A DNA stretch of 64,000 bases from Acidobacteriota bacterium (GCA_016716435.1 JADJWI010000003.1:1116001-1180000); one strand, 5' to 3'; numbered from the stretch's first letter, positions 50,150 through 60,900 are shown. Numbers and translations are program-made. Notes: generated by a model from the sequence alone, not told the origin.

Positions 50150-51664
50150 TCAGTTCACAAAGCGATTATCCTGCGGAGTTTGCGGCGCCTCGCGGCGAAG
50201 CTCAGGGACGGGAAGCTTGAATGGCGAAACGGCGAGTTGGACATCCGAGACCGAACGGGCAAGGTGGCCGAGGTGCTCGGAAAACTGGGCCGAGCTCATC
50301 CGGACAAGGTCGGCGACGTCGCAGATCTCTTTTACAGAGGCGGCCGCGGCTTCGGCGTTCGAGGATTGCCCGCGGGTCGAATTGAGCAGATCGGTGAGAA
50401 GAGATGTGAGTTCCTGCGTGCTCTTTTCTATCTCAAAAAGTGAGCGGGCCGAGCGTTCGGCCGAAACCGATCCGAGCGAGACCTGCCGGACGGTCTCTTC
50501 CATCGAGGTGACAAGTTCTTTCGTTTCGAGATTTATCGCCTGTGTCATCGAGGCGATCTGCTGGGTCATCCGTGTCGAGCGGTCGGCAAGACGTTCGATC
50601 TCTTCGGCGACGGTCGAAATGCTGCCGCCTCCGGAGTTTTGCATTCCGTTTTGCAACGAGGCATTGAGAGCGAGGACGCTGGTGCGGTCGCTGAGGTCAT
50701 CGATCTGCGAGACGATCTGGCCGATCTCCTGCGAGCGTTCGCCGAGCCGTTTGACCCGTTTGGCGGTTTCCTGGACCTGTTTGCGGATGGCTTCGGTCGC
50801 CGAGATATTGTTGGCTGCGGAGGCGGCTCCGGAGCGGGAATTGCCGAAGACCGTATTGGCGATACCGGCCGAACGTTCGGCTGCCTCGGCGATGCGACGC
50901 ATTTCGGCGGCGAGCGAATCGAGAGCGGTGCGGGTCCGAGCGGATTGCGATGCTTGGGCGTTGCTGCCGCGGGCGACCTGCTCGGCGGCCTCGGTGATCG
51001 AGCCCGAAACGGATGCAGCGGCATCGGAAGCCTTGCGGAGCCGGCCGACGGTCGCGGAAAGATTTCCGGTCAAGAGGTTGAAAGCGGCGGTCACTTCTTC
51101 CATCGCTTCCACGCGGCTTTCCGAACGGAGCGAAAGGTCGCCGGAAGCGACGCCTGAAAGGTCGGCCGAAAGGCGAAGGAGCGAACGTTCGAGTTGGGCA
51201 AACGCTTCGTCGCTCTGATCATTAGCGGAAAACCGGGTGGCTAGCAAGGCGATGGCATTGCCCAGGCGGTCTTCAGGGCCGGCGGGCGAAAAGCCGCTCA
51301 AGCGGCCATCACGGGAAAGGGTTTCGAGAGCTTTTGCGTTCTGAGAAAGATAATTGCGGATCGAGTGGAGTGAGGACTTAAGCTCATCGTCGGCTTCGAA
51401 TCCTGTCGGGCGGCCTTCAGCTATGTCGGAAGCGGCGGCGGCGGCCGAGGCGAAGCGGCGGGCGTTCTCGCGATCCTGCATCATCAGCATGACGATCGCG
51501 GCTATGGCGATCGCCGAGCCGAGAATGAGCCACATTAGCACGACCGGGCCATCGGCGACGACACCGGCCTTGGCGAGAATAAGCAGGACGATACCGAGCA
51601 GCAAAAGGCCGCCGCCGATAAAGGCGAGCGACCTGACGATCAGTTTTCCGAATGAAGAATTCAT
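50150..51664 (-). CDS. methyl-accepting-chemotaxis-like receptor (PilJ-type), no sensor domain
   Basis: 504 aa. Two closely spaced N-terminal membrane segments (about 9-30 and 40-60) with almost no periplasmic part, then a long coiled coil. The signalling tip VLALNASLQNGMQNSGGG, then ISTVAEEIERLADRS, is recognisable, but the usual GEAGRGF is replaced and no clear Glu/Gln methylation heptads remain. It overlaps the upstream receptor gene by 4 bp (ATGA) and precedes the kinase by 2 bp. Confidence 0.82.
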   Translation of the reverse strand: MNSSFGKLIVRSLAFIGGGLLLLGIVLLILAKAGVVADGPVVLMWLILGSAIAIAAIVMLMMQDRENARRFASAAAAASDIAEGRPTGFEADDELKSSLHSIRNYLSQNAKALETLSRDGRLSGFSPAGPEDRLGNAIALLATRFSANDQSDEAFAQLERSLLRLSADLSGVASGDLSLRSESRVEAMEEVTAAFNLLTGNLSATVGRLRKASDAAASVSGSITEAAEQVARGSNAQASQSARTRTALDSLAAEMRRIAEAAERSAGIANTVFGNSRSGAASAANNISATEAIRKQVQETAKRVKRLGERSQEIGQIVSQIDDLSDRTSVLALNASLQNGMQNSGGGSISTVAEEIERLADRSTRMTQQIASMTQAINLETKELVTSMEETVRQVSLGSVSAERSARSLFEIEKSTQELTSLLTDLLNSTRGQSSNAEAAAASVKEICDVADLVRMSSAQFSEHLGHLARSVSDVQLAVSPFKLPVPELRREAPQTPQDNRFVN

Positions 51665-53301
51665 TGGATCAAGGCGTTTTCTTGCGGCAGCTCGAGCATA
51701 TCGGCCGGCGAGTGCGTTTCCTCAAAGCTTGCGGTCGGGAGGCTTTCGCGGTGCTGGCCGTTGTACTCGGCAGGTTCCATTGCTGCTTCGCCAGTTTCGA
51801 CCGGGGCAGAAGGTGGCAGTGCGGGCATGGGTAGAGGAGCGGCCGTCTCGATCGGACGCGGCTTCGAACGGAGTACAGCAGTTCGGCTTTCGCGGATGTT
51901 TGAATCGAGCGAATCGAGCTCGCCGACCAGCCCTGCGAGCTCGAAGTGCATTGCCGTAAGCCGCTTGAGCAGATCGCTGCGTTCGGCCGAACGCTCAGCA
52001 ACGAGCGAGCCGATCATCTCAGGCAGCTTTGATGTGACGGAAAGAAGCGGTACGATCGAGGCAGCGACCTCAGAGAATTCGCGGGCCTCTTCACCGAGCG
52101 TTGCGGCACCGGTCTCGATCCGCTGGAGAAGCGAATCGCTCTCTGTAATGCGTTCAGAATGGACGCGAAGCGAATTGCCGCTTTCGATCGAGAAGCGCCC
52201 GATCTTTTCGGCCATTTCGATCAGTTCATCGGCGACGGCCTGGCCATTGGTTCGGCTTCCGCCGACGCTAGCATTTAGTGCTATCAGCTTGAGCTTGCGG
52301 GCAAATTCGTCGCTTTGGCGGGCGAGGTTTTGGATCGAGAGCGAGTTCTCGCGGAGCTCGCGGATGGTTCGGTGCAATTCGCCGACGTGGAGGCTAAGGC
52401 CATCGACACCGGCCTTTAAGCCATTGGTTGAATTGCGCCCAAGTTCGAGTACCTTCGGATCACAGGACATTGCCCGAAGCATCGCGAGTGAATCGTCGAG
52501 TTCGGGCCGCGGGGCGAGCGGAGACCGAAGGCGGGCGATGCTTTCATCAAGCACGCCCTTGCCGGTTGCGGATTTTCCGCGGGCGGTTGCTGTTCTTTCG
52601 GCAAGCTGAGAAGCGAGGTGCTCGGATGCAGCGATGGCACCGGCGAGATCGCGGCGGCTTTCTTCGAGCTGAGTGCGAAGGGCGTTGACCGGGCGGGCCA
52701 GCTCGCTAAGCGGGCCTGCGGCTACAATTTCCTGGACAGGCGAACCGCTGTTCGCTGGAGCAAGGTCTTTCGATAGGCGTTCAATGGCCGCTCGCAATTG
52801 CTCGAGTTCGCCGCCGGCATCGACCGAGCCTGTTACTTTCGCGATCAGTTTCTGTGCCGAAGCGGTCACGCGGTCGGAATATTCAAAGGGTTCGAGAGCG
52901 GCGTTCGTATTGCCGCTCGCAACGTCCTCCATCAGCTTCAGAAGATTGCGAAGCTGACGGCCGTTCCGCCTTATGCTTTCCAATATCTCATCGGTCTCGG
53001 CGGCACCGGTCGCGCCGGGAATGTCTGCGTTCGGGTTGCGCTCGAGGCTTTTTGCGGCAAGAAGGGTCTTTTCGATCGGCTGCACGGCGTCATCGGCGAG
53101 CCATCTTCCGTAAGCCGCAGTTATTGCGGCCGCGACGATGATCGTGCCGATGAAGGGGATCTCAAATGAAGAGAAGATATACGTCGCGGCGGCGAGGCCG
53201 ACCAATCCGACCACGGCATTAAGTGTCGCGAGCACACACACCGCGAGCCAGATGCGGTTGCGGAGCTTTGAGGCCACTGAATCTGTTGGCGGGCGGTTCA
53301 T
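51661..53301 (-). CDS. second receptor-like coiled-coil protein, strongly degenerate MCP
   Basis: 546 aa from the ATG at 53301, which starts 4 bp after the CheW stop; a longer frame would enter cheW. Two N-terminal membrane segments (LAVCVLATLNAVVGLVGLAA and IPFIGTIIVAAAITAAYG), a HAMP-like stretch, then coiled coil. The tip reads KLIALNASVGGSRTNGQAVA, then DELIEMAEKIGRFS, so only the LIALNAS core is kept. A C-terminal Pro/Glu-rich tail of about 70 residues is added. It is probably a structural or regulatory partner of the next receptor. Confidence 0.72.
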   Translation of the reverse strand: MNRPPTDSVASKLRNRIWLAVCVLATLNAVVGLVGLAAATYIFSSFEIPFIGTIIVAAAITAAYGRWLADDAVQPIEKTLLAAKSLERNPNADIPGATGAAETDEILESIRRNGRQLRNLLKLMEDVASGNTNAALEPFEYSDRVTASAQKLIAKVTGSVDAGGELEQLRAAIERLSKDLAPANSGSPVQEIVAAGPLSELARPVNALRTQLEESRRDLAGAIAASEHLASQLAERTATARGKSATGKGVLDESIARLRSPLAPRPELDDSLAMLRAMSCDPKVLELGRNSTNGLKAGVDGLSLHVGELHRTIRELRENSLSIQNLARQSDEFARKLKLIALNASVGGSRTNGQAVADELIEMAEKIGRFSIESGNSLRVHSERITESDSLLQRIETGAATLGEEAREFSEVAASIVPLLSVTSKLPEMIGSLVAERSAERSDLLKRLTAMHFELAGLVGELDSLDSNIRESRTAVLRSKPRPIETAAPLPMPALPPSAPVETGEAAMEPAEYNGQHRESLPTASFEETHSPADMLELPQENALIQ

Positions 53302-53305
53302 CGTT

Positions 53306-53830
53306 TCAAGTGAGAGAAGTAGAACGCGGATCCGATATCGCACGGATCGCGGTTGGGCTTAGAAGGGAAACCGGATGAGGCAGAGCGCCGTGTTGCGTGC
53401 CTTCGACCAAGGGAGCACCGCCGGCAGGCTTAAACGACGAAGGTTCGGATGAAAAGACCTCTCCGACCGCATCGACCGGAAAGGCGATATTTGTTTCATC
53501 GCCGATCACAGCAAGCCGAAGCATTTTTGCCTTCGTGTCCGCGGCGGGCCGCGATTCGCTCAAGAGCGAACGGAGATCGACGACAAGAGCTATCTCCCCG
53601 GTGAACGAAGCAACGCCGAGCACATTCGCCGGCGACTTTGGCAGGCGGGCGAGATCGAGCGGATGCGAGACCTCGACCACGGCATCTGCCGGCAAGCAAT
53701 ACTTGCCGCCGCCGATGGTGAAGGAAAGAAATCTGGAGTGCGAATTGGCCGCGGGCTCGGTCAGGTCAACTGCTTGATGTGAGGTCGCCTCGGGCCGTTC
53801 GGGGGAAGTTGAAACGGTTTCGAGGTTCAT
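53306..53830 (-). CDS. cheW: CheW-like scaffold protein
   Basis: 174 aa. CheW fold: FLSFTIGGGKYCLPADAVVEV, LPKSPANVLGVASFTGEIAL, VVDLRSLL, and a late IAFPVDAVGEVF. An N-terminal unstructured stretch of about 30 residues precedes it. It couples receptor and kinase. The start overlaps the stop of the TPR-receiver gene by 4 bp. Confidence 0.88.
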   Translation of the reverse strand: MNLETVSTSPERPEATSHQAVDLTEPAANSHSRFLSFTIGGGKYCLPADAVVEVSHPLDLARLPKSPANVLGVASFTGEIALVVDLRSLLSESRPAADTKAKMLRLAVIGDETNIAFPVDAVGEVFSSEPSSFKPAGGAPLVEGTQHGALPHPVSLLSPTAIRAISDPRSTSLT

Positions 53831-56469
53831 TGTGCATACTCTTCCATTTCAGGTGCCGCAGCACCGTCGGTAAGATAGCCTTCGACCACCTTCATAAGTG
53901 TTTCGGGGCCGAACGGTTTGGTTATGTAGCCCGAAGAGCCGGCCATTCGGCCGCGGACCTTGTCAAAGAATCCGTCTTTGCCGGAGATCATTACTACCGG
54001 GACATCCTTCGTTTCGGGAGCACTCTTGATGGCCTTGCAGACCTGGTAGCCGTCCATTCGCGGCATGGTGATGTCGAGAAGTATGAGATGCGGTTCAAGG
54101 GCCTTGAGCATTTCGAGGGCCTCGACGCCGTCGGATGCACAGAAGACCTCGTGGCCGCTCTTTTCGAGCTTGCCGCTGATCAGCTTGCGGATGGTCGGGC
54201 TGTCGTCAACGACGAGGATCGTCTTGCCGCTGACCTGTTTGCCGTCAGCTCCCTGCTTCTGCTTGATCTCTTCGATGCGGATGTGAAGAGCATTAACGTA
54301 GCTGGAGAGGACGACGTTGTCCGGGTTCGCCTGTGCGGCCTCGACAAGGTAGAAATAGCCCTTATCGTACTCGCGGAGGTTGATGTAGCCGATGCCGAGG
54401 TTCGTAAGTTCGACCTCGGTCAGCGGACGCTGGCTGCGCTCACCTTCGAGTGCATTCAGCGACTGGCGGATCACCCATTGCTCGGCACTCTGGTTAGCAA
54501 GCAGCATCTCGATATCCGAGAGCGAAAGGACGGCGAAGCAGTTGCCGCAAACGACGGAGAAGATGTCGTTCTCAGTCGTGCAGAACGGGCACGGCCGGTT
54601 AGTCTCGGCGTGATGGTGGCCATTTGAGACGGGGGCTTCCGCGACCGGCTCGCTTCGGTAGTCCGCCGGTGAACTCTCGGGCCGCGGGATCTCATCGCCG
54701 AAGCTCGGAGCCTCGGATGCGAAGGGATCGGCCGCCGTCGAGAACATTGTCGACGAACCAAAGTCCGGCGTCGGTTCGGGCTGTTCATCTACAAAAGGCT
54801 CAGCCTGCGGTTCGCCGACCGGGACGAGAACTTCGTCCGTTGCAGGTTCCGGGGCGATAAAGCCGCGGGCCGCGTCAAAGACCTCATTCGGCATCGCCGC
54901 TATGGTCGAGAAAGGATCGAAGGACGACTGCGGCTCGATGCGGGTCGCGAAGGGGTTGTATTCTTCGGCCTGTGGTTCGAAGACGTGTTCCTCGGCCGGT
55001 GGTGCGATCGGGGCATCATAACGGACCTCGTCGATCGATTCGTCATCGCTGGTATCGACGAACGAAAGCTCGGGGGCGACCGGAGGCTGTTCGATATATT
55101 CCTCGACGGGTTGCGGTTCGAACGAGGCCTCTGGCTGCTCGATCACGTCTTCAAACGGAGCTGAAGCAACAACGTCTTCGATCGCCTTTTGATAAGGCAG
55201 TTCATGGTCTTCGGGCTGTTCGATCGGAGCGAACGACTCGGCGGGTTCTTCGAGGTAAGCCTGCGGCTCGGGTGATTCTTCGACCGGAGCATATGACTCG
55301 GCTGGCTCGTCGAAATTCGCCTGCGGCTCGGGTGTTTCTTCGACCGGAGCATATGACTCGGCTGGCTCGTCGAAATTCGCTTGCGGCTCGGGTGTTTCTT
55401 CGACCGGCTCTGAATATTCAACTGCCGGTTCTTCGGTTACGCTTTCGGCGACCTCAACGGTTTCTTCGCGGGCCTCGAAGGCTTCTTCGACACCGGCGGG
55501 CATTTCAAGTTCTTCGGTCGGGCTCTTATCTTCGACGACCGGCGTTTCGAGCAAACCGCTTTGTAGCGAGACGGACATTTCCGGCACTACTTCGTGTTCG
55601 GCTTCAGCTACAGGAGCTTCTTCAACCGGAGCTTCGGTCACGGCCGGTTCTTCGACCGGGACGCTGGGAAGAAACGAGCGGAGCGATGCAAGACCAGTGC
55701 TGGCGGCTACGTTATCGGGGTTGATCTCAAGTATGCGTTGGAACGCCGCGATCTTTTCTTCAAAGCCCGCCGCGAAATGCGAACGGAGCATCCAGGCATC
55801 TTCCGAATCCGGCATTTCTTCGAGGACTGCGTCGAGAAGTTCATTGGCATCGGCGACGCGGCCGGCGACTGCAGCGGCCTTCGCTTCCTCAAGATAACCG
55901 GAGGTCATCGATTTCCGCACATCGGCAAAGGCGGCACGTGCCTCGACGTTTTCGGGATCGATGGCGATGGCCTTTTCGAGGTAAAGCAACTTGCCTTCGT
56001 TCGAATCGGCAAGGCCGGCAAGGCCGAGCCACGCCGTCGCACAGTTTTGGTCGTGCTCAAGAGCCTTTGAGAACATGTCCGAGGCTTGGTCGTTCATACC
56101 CTGTTCGACCGCCTCTTGTCCTCGCTGAAGAAATGTCTTCGCGAGCAAGGCGTTAGTCGCCGAGCGCCATTCTATCGCACGCTGGTTGGCCGGATTTATC
56201 TCAAGCACGTGGTTGAGAAAGCCAAGGAGTTCCTCCGGATATTCGCTTATCGAAGCGAGCCAGAGCCAGGCATTCTCAGAGCCGGGATTGAGTTCGACCG
56301 AGCGGAGAAGAGCGACTCGGGCCTCGTTGCGGTGGCCGGCCTGTGCGTTCCGAATGCCTTGCCGTAGGTAGTCTTCGGCCTCGGAAAACAGGTCGCCCGG
56401 CGAGCTAACGAAAGGTGTTTGTTCGGTCAGAGTGTTGGGTGCGACTGCGGATTCTTGTTCTAAGATCAT
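53827..56469 (-). CDS. TPR-acidic linker-zinc ribbon-receiver protein heading the chemosensory operon
   Basis: 880 aa from the ATG at 56469 (MILEQESAVAPN); the longer frame upstream has no ribosome site. About seven TPR-like helices (residues 25-265) are followed by a very acidic Glu/Pro-rich linker (about 280-620) with three imperfect copies of a PVEETPEPQANFDEPAESYA-like 20-mer. Then come a CxxC...CxxC zinc ribbon (627-645: CPFC, CGNC), a TPR pair, and a PilG/PilH-like receiver (748-880; phospho-Asp799 in LLDITMPRMDG, Lys in YITKPFG). It is likely the output or localisation component of the pathway. Confidence 0.83.
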   Translation of the reverse strand: MILEQESAVAPNTLTEQTPFVSSPGDLFSEAEDYLRQGIRNAQAGHRNEARVALLRSVELNPGSENAWLWLASISEYPEELLGFLNHVLEINPANQRAIEWRSATNALLAKTFLQRGQEAVEQGMNDQASDMFSKALEHDQNCATAWLGLAGLADSNEGKLLYLEKAIAIDPENVEARAAFADVRKSMTSGYLEEAKAAAVAGRVADANELLDAVLEEMPDSEDAWMLRSHFAAGFEEKIAAFQRILEINPDNVAASTGLASLRSFLPSVPVEEPAVTEAPVEEAPVAEAEHEVVPEMSVSLQSGLLETPVVEDKSPTEELEMPAGVEEAFEAREETVEVAESVTEEPAVEYSEPVEETPEPQANFDEPAESYAPVEETPEPQANFDEPAESYAPVEESPEPQAYLEEPAESFAPIEQPEDHELPYQKAIEDVVASAPFEDVIEQPEASFEPQPVEEYIEQPPVAPELSFVDTSDDESIDEVRYDAPIAPPAEEHVFEPQAEEYNPFATRIEPQSSFDPFSTIAAMPNEVFDAARGFIAPEPATDEVLVPVGEPQAEPFVDEQPEPTPDFGSSTMFSTAADPFASEAPSFGDEIPRPESSPADYRSEPVAEAPVSNGHHHAETNRPCPFCTTENDIFSVVCGNCFAVLSLSDIEMLLANQSAEQWVIRQSLNALEGERSQRPLTEVELTNLGIGYINLREYDKGYFYLVEAAQANPDNVVLSSYVNALHIRIEEIKQKQGADGKQVSGKTILVVDDSPTIRKLISGKLEKSGHEVFCASDGVEALEMLKALEPHLILLDITMPRMDGYQVCKAIKSAPETKDVPVVMISGKDGFFDKVRGRMAGSSGYITKPFGPETLMKVVEGYLTDGAAAPEMEEYAQ

Positions 56470-56760
56470 AAGCCTCTTGTGCCAAATTTTTATGCAGAAG
56501 TTTGAGCGGTGCGGTCTTGGGAGGCCGGGTACCGGAGATGGTAAACCCACTGGCGAAGGAGATTCAAAAGCAATTACAGTGCCAGCCTGCAAGCGGGGCG
56601 TCTCGGTTTTGATTCGGGCCGATGCGAGCCTAGAATGTAGTCATTAAAGGGCTTTGCGAAGATTGCGGGGAGTTGCGGGAACGCCTCGCAGGCCGCCAAA
56701 GTGACAAATTCTGTCAATGGCCGGATGACATAAACCGGCAAAGCACCTCTAGCGAAGTTA

Positions 56761-57693
56761 ATGGAACGACCCGAGCAAACTATGGAAAGCACACCCGATA
56801 TTGTCGTTATCGGCGGCGGGCCGGCGGGCCTCTCGGCCGCGGCTTGGTGCTCGGACCTCGGCCTTTCGGCGGTTTTGATCGAGGGAAGCGAGCAGCCCGG
56901 CGGACAGCTTCATTCGATCAACAACCCCATCGCGAATTACGCGGGCCTCGCGGCGGCGAACGGACGCGAGTTCGCCGCGAAGCTTCTGGAGTGGGAAAAG
57001 CAATTCGCATTCCGCCGGGAATTCGGAACGCGTGTCGAATCGGTTTCCGCGGATCCTCTGGTCCTACGGACCGCGGGAGGAGAGGAGTTTCGCCCTCGGG
57101 CGGTGATACTCGCCACAGGGCTTAGCCGGCGGCGGCTCGGGCTTGCGGGTGAGGACGAATTTGTCGGCAAGGGCGTTTTGCGGTCAGGTGCGGGGCAGCG
57201 GGAAGAGGCACCGGGGAAGCATGTTGTCATCGTCGGCGGCGGCGATGCTGCGATCGAAAATGCGGTCTTGCTAAGCGAGTTTGCCGAGCGGGTGACGGTC
57301 GTCCATCGGAGCCGTGAGTTTCGGGCGAGGGCGGAGTTTCTTGAGAGTGCAAGATCGGCGAAGAACGTCGAATTGATCACGGAAACCTATGTTACGAAGA
57401 TCCTCGGCGAAGAGAGGTTTGAGGGAATTGAGGTTTCCGGCCCGGAAGGCCCGGATTTGATCATGGCAGATCTTCTGCTGATCCGTATCGGATTCAAGCC
57501 CAACTCTGAGCTACTACGAGGCCTGGTGGAGCTTGACGTTTCGGGCTATGTTCAGGTCGATGTGACGTGCTTGACCTCTGAGCCGATGATCTATGCCTGC
57601 GGCGACGTGGCTAATCCAGTTTCCCCAACAATTTCGACCGCAACCGGCATGGGGGCGACCGCAGCCAAGGCCATCGCGGCACGACTCTCATAA
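56761..57693 (+). CDS. thioredoxin-reductase-like flavoprotein lacking the CxxC
   Basis: 310 aa (an ATG at 56782 is an alternative start). FAD motif IVVIGGGPAGLSAAAWC, EQPGGQLHSINNPIANYAG, second nucleotide motif VVIVGGGDAAIENAVLLSE, VTVVHRSREFRA, and C-terminal IYACGDVANP with ATGMGATAAKAIAARL. Where thioredoxin reductases have CATC, this protein has GVLRSGAGQREE, so it cannot pass electrons to thioredoxin in the usual way. More like TrxR-type ferredoxin/flavodoxin-NADP reductases or related oxidases. No redox partner is adjacent. Confidence 0.83.
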   Translation: MERPEQTMESTPDIVVIGGGPAGLSAAAWCSDLGLSAVLIEGSEQPGGQLHSINNPIANYAGLAAANGREFAAKLLEWEKQFAFRREFGTRVESVSADPLVLRTAGGEEFRPRAVILATGLSRRRLGLAGEDEFVGKGVLRSGAGQREEAPGKHVVIVGGGDAAIENAVLLSEFAERVTVVHRSREFRARAEFLESARSAKNVELITETYVTKILGEERFEGIEVSGPEGPDLIMADLLLIRIGFKPNSELLRGLVELDVSGYVQVDVTCLTSEPMIYACGDVANPVSPTISTATGMGATAAKAIAARLS

Positions 57694-57795
57694 TAATGAA
57701 AAGTCCGAAAATTTGAATAAAACCTGAATTTCTGATTAAATCAGTCAAGTTCGCTATCGACCACACGTACAAGCCAGTATCGGCCCGATGATGCT

Positions 57796-57817
57796 AACTC
57801 CCTGCGAACAGGGAGTT
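57796..57817 (+). promoter_or_regulatory. 9-bp leader hairpin upstream of the TonB-dependent receptor
   Basis: AACTCCCTG-CGAA-CAGGGAGTT, perfect stem with a CGAA tetraloop, 167 bp before the receptor ATG. No T-run, so probably an RNA structure in a long 5' leader or the end of an unrelated transcript. Confidence 0.45.
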
Positions 57818-57984
57818 TAGTTGGGTTTTGAGCCAAAATGGTGCTGACCTCCGACTGGAAGCCGCGTTGGCACGGTTCGTGCGTCGATTGAGGTCGTCGA
57901 ATTGCCTTCCAATCGGAAAACAATAACTCCCGACTTGTTCCGAAGATTGGACAGTCCTTTACAAATTCTTTACTAGGAGGAACC

Positions 57985-60900
57985 ATGAAACTAAGTAATA
58001 TGGGATTTCGGGCGTTTCGCTTGGTTCTCTCGCTCGGGCTATTTATGGCCTTTGCGGGAGCAGCGTTCGCCCAGACCGGTACAAGTACTGTATCGGGGAC
58101 CGTAGTGGATCAGACAGGCGCTGTCGTTCCAGGTGCTACGGTTACAATTTCGAACCCGGCGACCGGACTTACCCGGTCAGCTGTTTCGGCGTCGAACGGA
58201 CGGTTTACTTTTCCGGGACTTGCTCCGGCTACTTATCGCATCGAGATAGAGGCGAGTGGCTTCAAGAAGCTTGTCAAGTCTGATATTCAGGCGACCGTTG
58301 ACTCGTCGAGCGACTATAGCCTCGCTCTCGAACCGGGCGATGTGTCGGTCGTAGTTGACGTCACTGCAAACTCGATCGAGGCAGTGATAAACACTCAGGA
58401 TGCAACGATCGGAAACAATTTTGTCTCCGAGCAGATCACGGAACTTCCGACCGACCTGCGTCGGGTGAACAACCTGCTGGCTCTCCAGCCGGGTGTTACC
58501 CGCGACGGTTATGTTGCCGGCGGACGCAGTGACCAGGCGAACATCACGCTTGACGGCGTTGACATCAACGACCAGCAGACCGGTGGACGTGCCGGCGGCG
58601 GTGACACCGATCAGGGTTCTGCACTTCGTGCAACGACTGAATCGGTCGAAGAGTTCCGCATCACAACCGTTGGTGCGAATGCCAATCAGGGCCGATCGTC
58701 CGGTGCTCAGGTTTCGCTCGTAACAAAGAGTGGAACGAACGAATTCCGCGGTTCGGCATTTTGGTTCAATCGCCCGACGTTCGGTTCGGCAAACGACTTT
58801 TTTAACAATCTTGCCGGCGTTGAGCGTCCGAGCCTCGCACGTGATGTTTACGGCGGCTCGATAGGTGGACCGATCAAGAAAGATCGTTTGTTCTTCTTTT
58901 ATTCCTACGAGGGCCAGTACCAGAAGCAGGAGGCTCCGGTCAACCGTGTTGTGCCGCTCGCACACCTCGGAAGCGGCGAGCTTCGCTTCAACGGAACGGG
59001 CCCGAGCTGTAATGCAGGCGGACAGTGCGTCCTTCAGCTTGCAGAACTGAACGCGATCTACAATCAGGTCGGCATCAACCCGATCGCGGTCAATGTTCTC
59101 GGCTCGGCGGCGTCGCGCTACGCATCAAACAACACCATCATCGGGGATGGGATCAACACCGGTGGATTTCTTTTCAATGCGCCGACCACGGTGAAAGAGA
59201 ACACACACATCGCTCGTTTTGACTGGAACCCGACCGATTCACAGCAGATTTTCTTCCGCGGTAATTATCAGTGGGACAACACGGCTGGGGTTTCGGCGTT
59301 TCCTGACACTGCAGCGACCTCGCTTTGGAGTCACCCGACAGGCTTCGTCATCGGCCACAATTGGACGATCAGCCCATCGATGGTCAACAACTTCCGCTAT
59401 GGCTTCACCCGGCAGGCATTCAGCACGCAGGGCGACTCATCCGACAACAATATCAGTTTCCGGTTCGTTTTCGCTCCGGTGCTGTATGCTCGGACGCTCA
59501 CCCGGATCACGCCGGTGAACAATATTACGGACGACTTTACGTGGATCAAGAACAACCACACGGTCCAATTTGGTGGAAACATCCGCTTTATCCGCAACAT
59601 TCGTTCGACCTTCGCGTCGGCTTATGACGCCGCGGTCACAAACCCGTCGTTCTACGCTTCATCGGGTGCGGTAGTGAATCAGCAGATCACAAACGCTGGC
59701 TACACGATCGCAGGCGGAAGTGTAGCATCGGTGCAGGCGGCAGCAACGGCCCTGATCGGCCGTTACTCGCAGTACAGCGGCAACTTTACGTTCGATCTTG
59801 ATGGGAATCCGCTTCCGTCAGGTACGCCCTCGAATCGTAAGTTTGCAACTGAGGAATACGACGCCTATATTCAGGACGTCTGGAAGGTCAATCGCGGCCT
59901 TACTCTTACGATGGGCCTTCGTTATGCCCTTAGCCGTCCGGTTTATGAAAAGAACGGCTTCCAGGTCGTTCCGGCGACACCGCTCGGCGACATCCTTGAG
60001 CGCCGCGCGCGGTTTGCTGCTTCAGGTGTAGCAAATAACGAACTCGTTAATTTTGTTCTCGGTGGCCCCGCGAATAATGGTCCGGGCTTCTACAGCATGG
60101 ACTGGAACAACTGGCAGCCGCGTATCGCCGCGGCATGGTCGCCGAACTTTGAGAACAAGTTCCTGAGAGCGATCTTTGGTAAAGAAAACGATTCCGTTAT
60201 CCGTGGCGGCTTCGGTATCTCGAATGACTACTTCGGTGGGCAGTTGGCGGTAAGCTTTGACGGACTTTCAACGATCGGCTTCACTTCCAACACGACCATC
60301 GCGGCAAATACGTACAATGTTACGACAAATCCGGCTCCACTCTTCACCGGATTTGGACAAGACATTCGTGCTCTTCCGGGCATTCCGCCCCCGCTGCAGC
60401 GGTTCGATACGCCGGCCGATGAGGCACAGCGTATCGAAACCTCTCTCGATTCTACGATCGTTTCGCCGCAGCATTATTCGTGGAATGTTTCATGGGGACG
60501 TCAGCTTCCCAAGGGACTTTACTTTGAGGCGTCGTATATCGGCCGTTCGGCACGCAATCTGTTCGGAACGCGTGACGTTATGGCTCTCAACAATCTTGTT
60601 GATCCGGTATCCGGAATGGATTGGTACACTGCTGCAGGAATGCTGCATGACCTCCGTGCCGCAAATACGCCGATCCTGAACGTCCAGGCAATTCCGTACT
60701 TCGAGAACCTGTTCGATGCGGTCGGGCTCTTCGGGGCACCCGGAACGACCTCGACACAGGGTGTCTACAACCTGATCGACCGGAACGGCTTCGACATTCT
60801 CGACTGGACCTTCGTTCAGCTCCTGATCGACGATCTGGGTAGGAATGGGCAGACGAATCTCTTCTTCCATCCACAGTACGCTGCATTTTCGGCCTATGGG

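Noticed and set aside
53779..54627. 282-codon plus-strand frame
   Set aside because: Antisense to the receiver and zinc-ribbon part of the TPR protein. Composition mirrors the acidic coding strand; no family features.
55143..55421. Repetitive minus-strand frame rich in Ser/Arg
   Set aside because: A shadow frame of the acidic repeat linker in the TPR-receiver protein.
57694..57984. Riboswitch in the leader of the TonB-dependent receptor
   Set aside because: Only one simple 9-bp hairpin is visible; no conserved cobalamin or other riboswitch core could be recognised.
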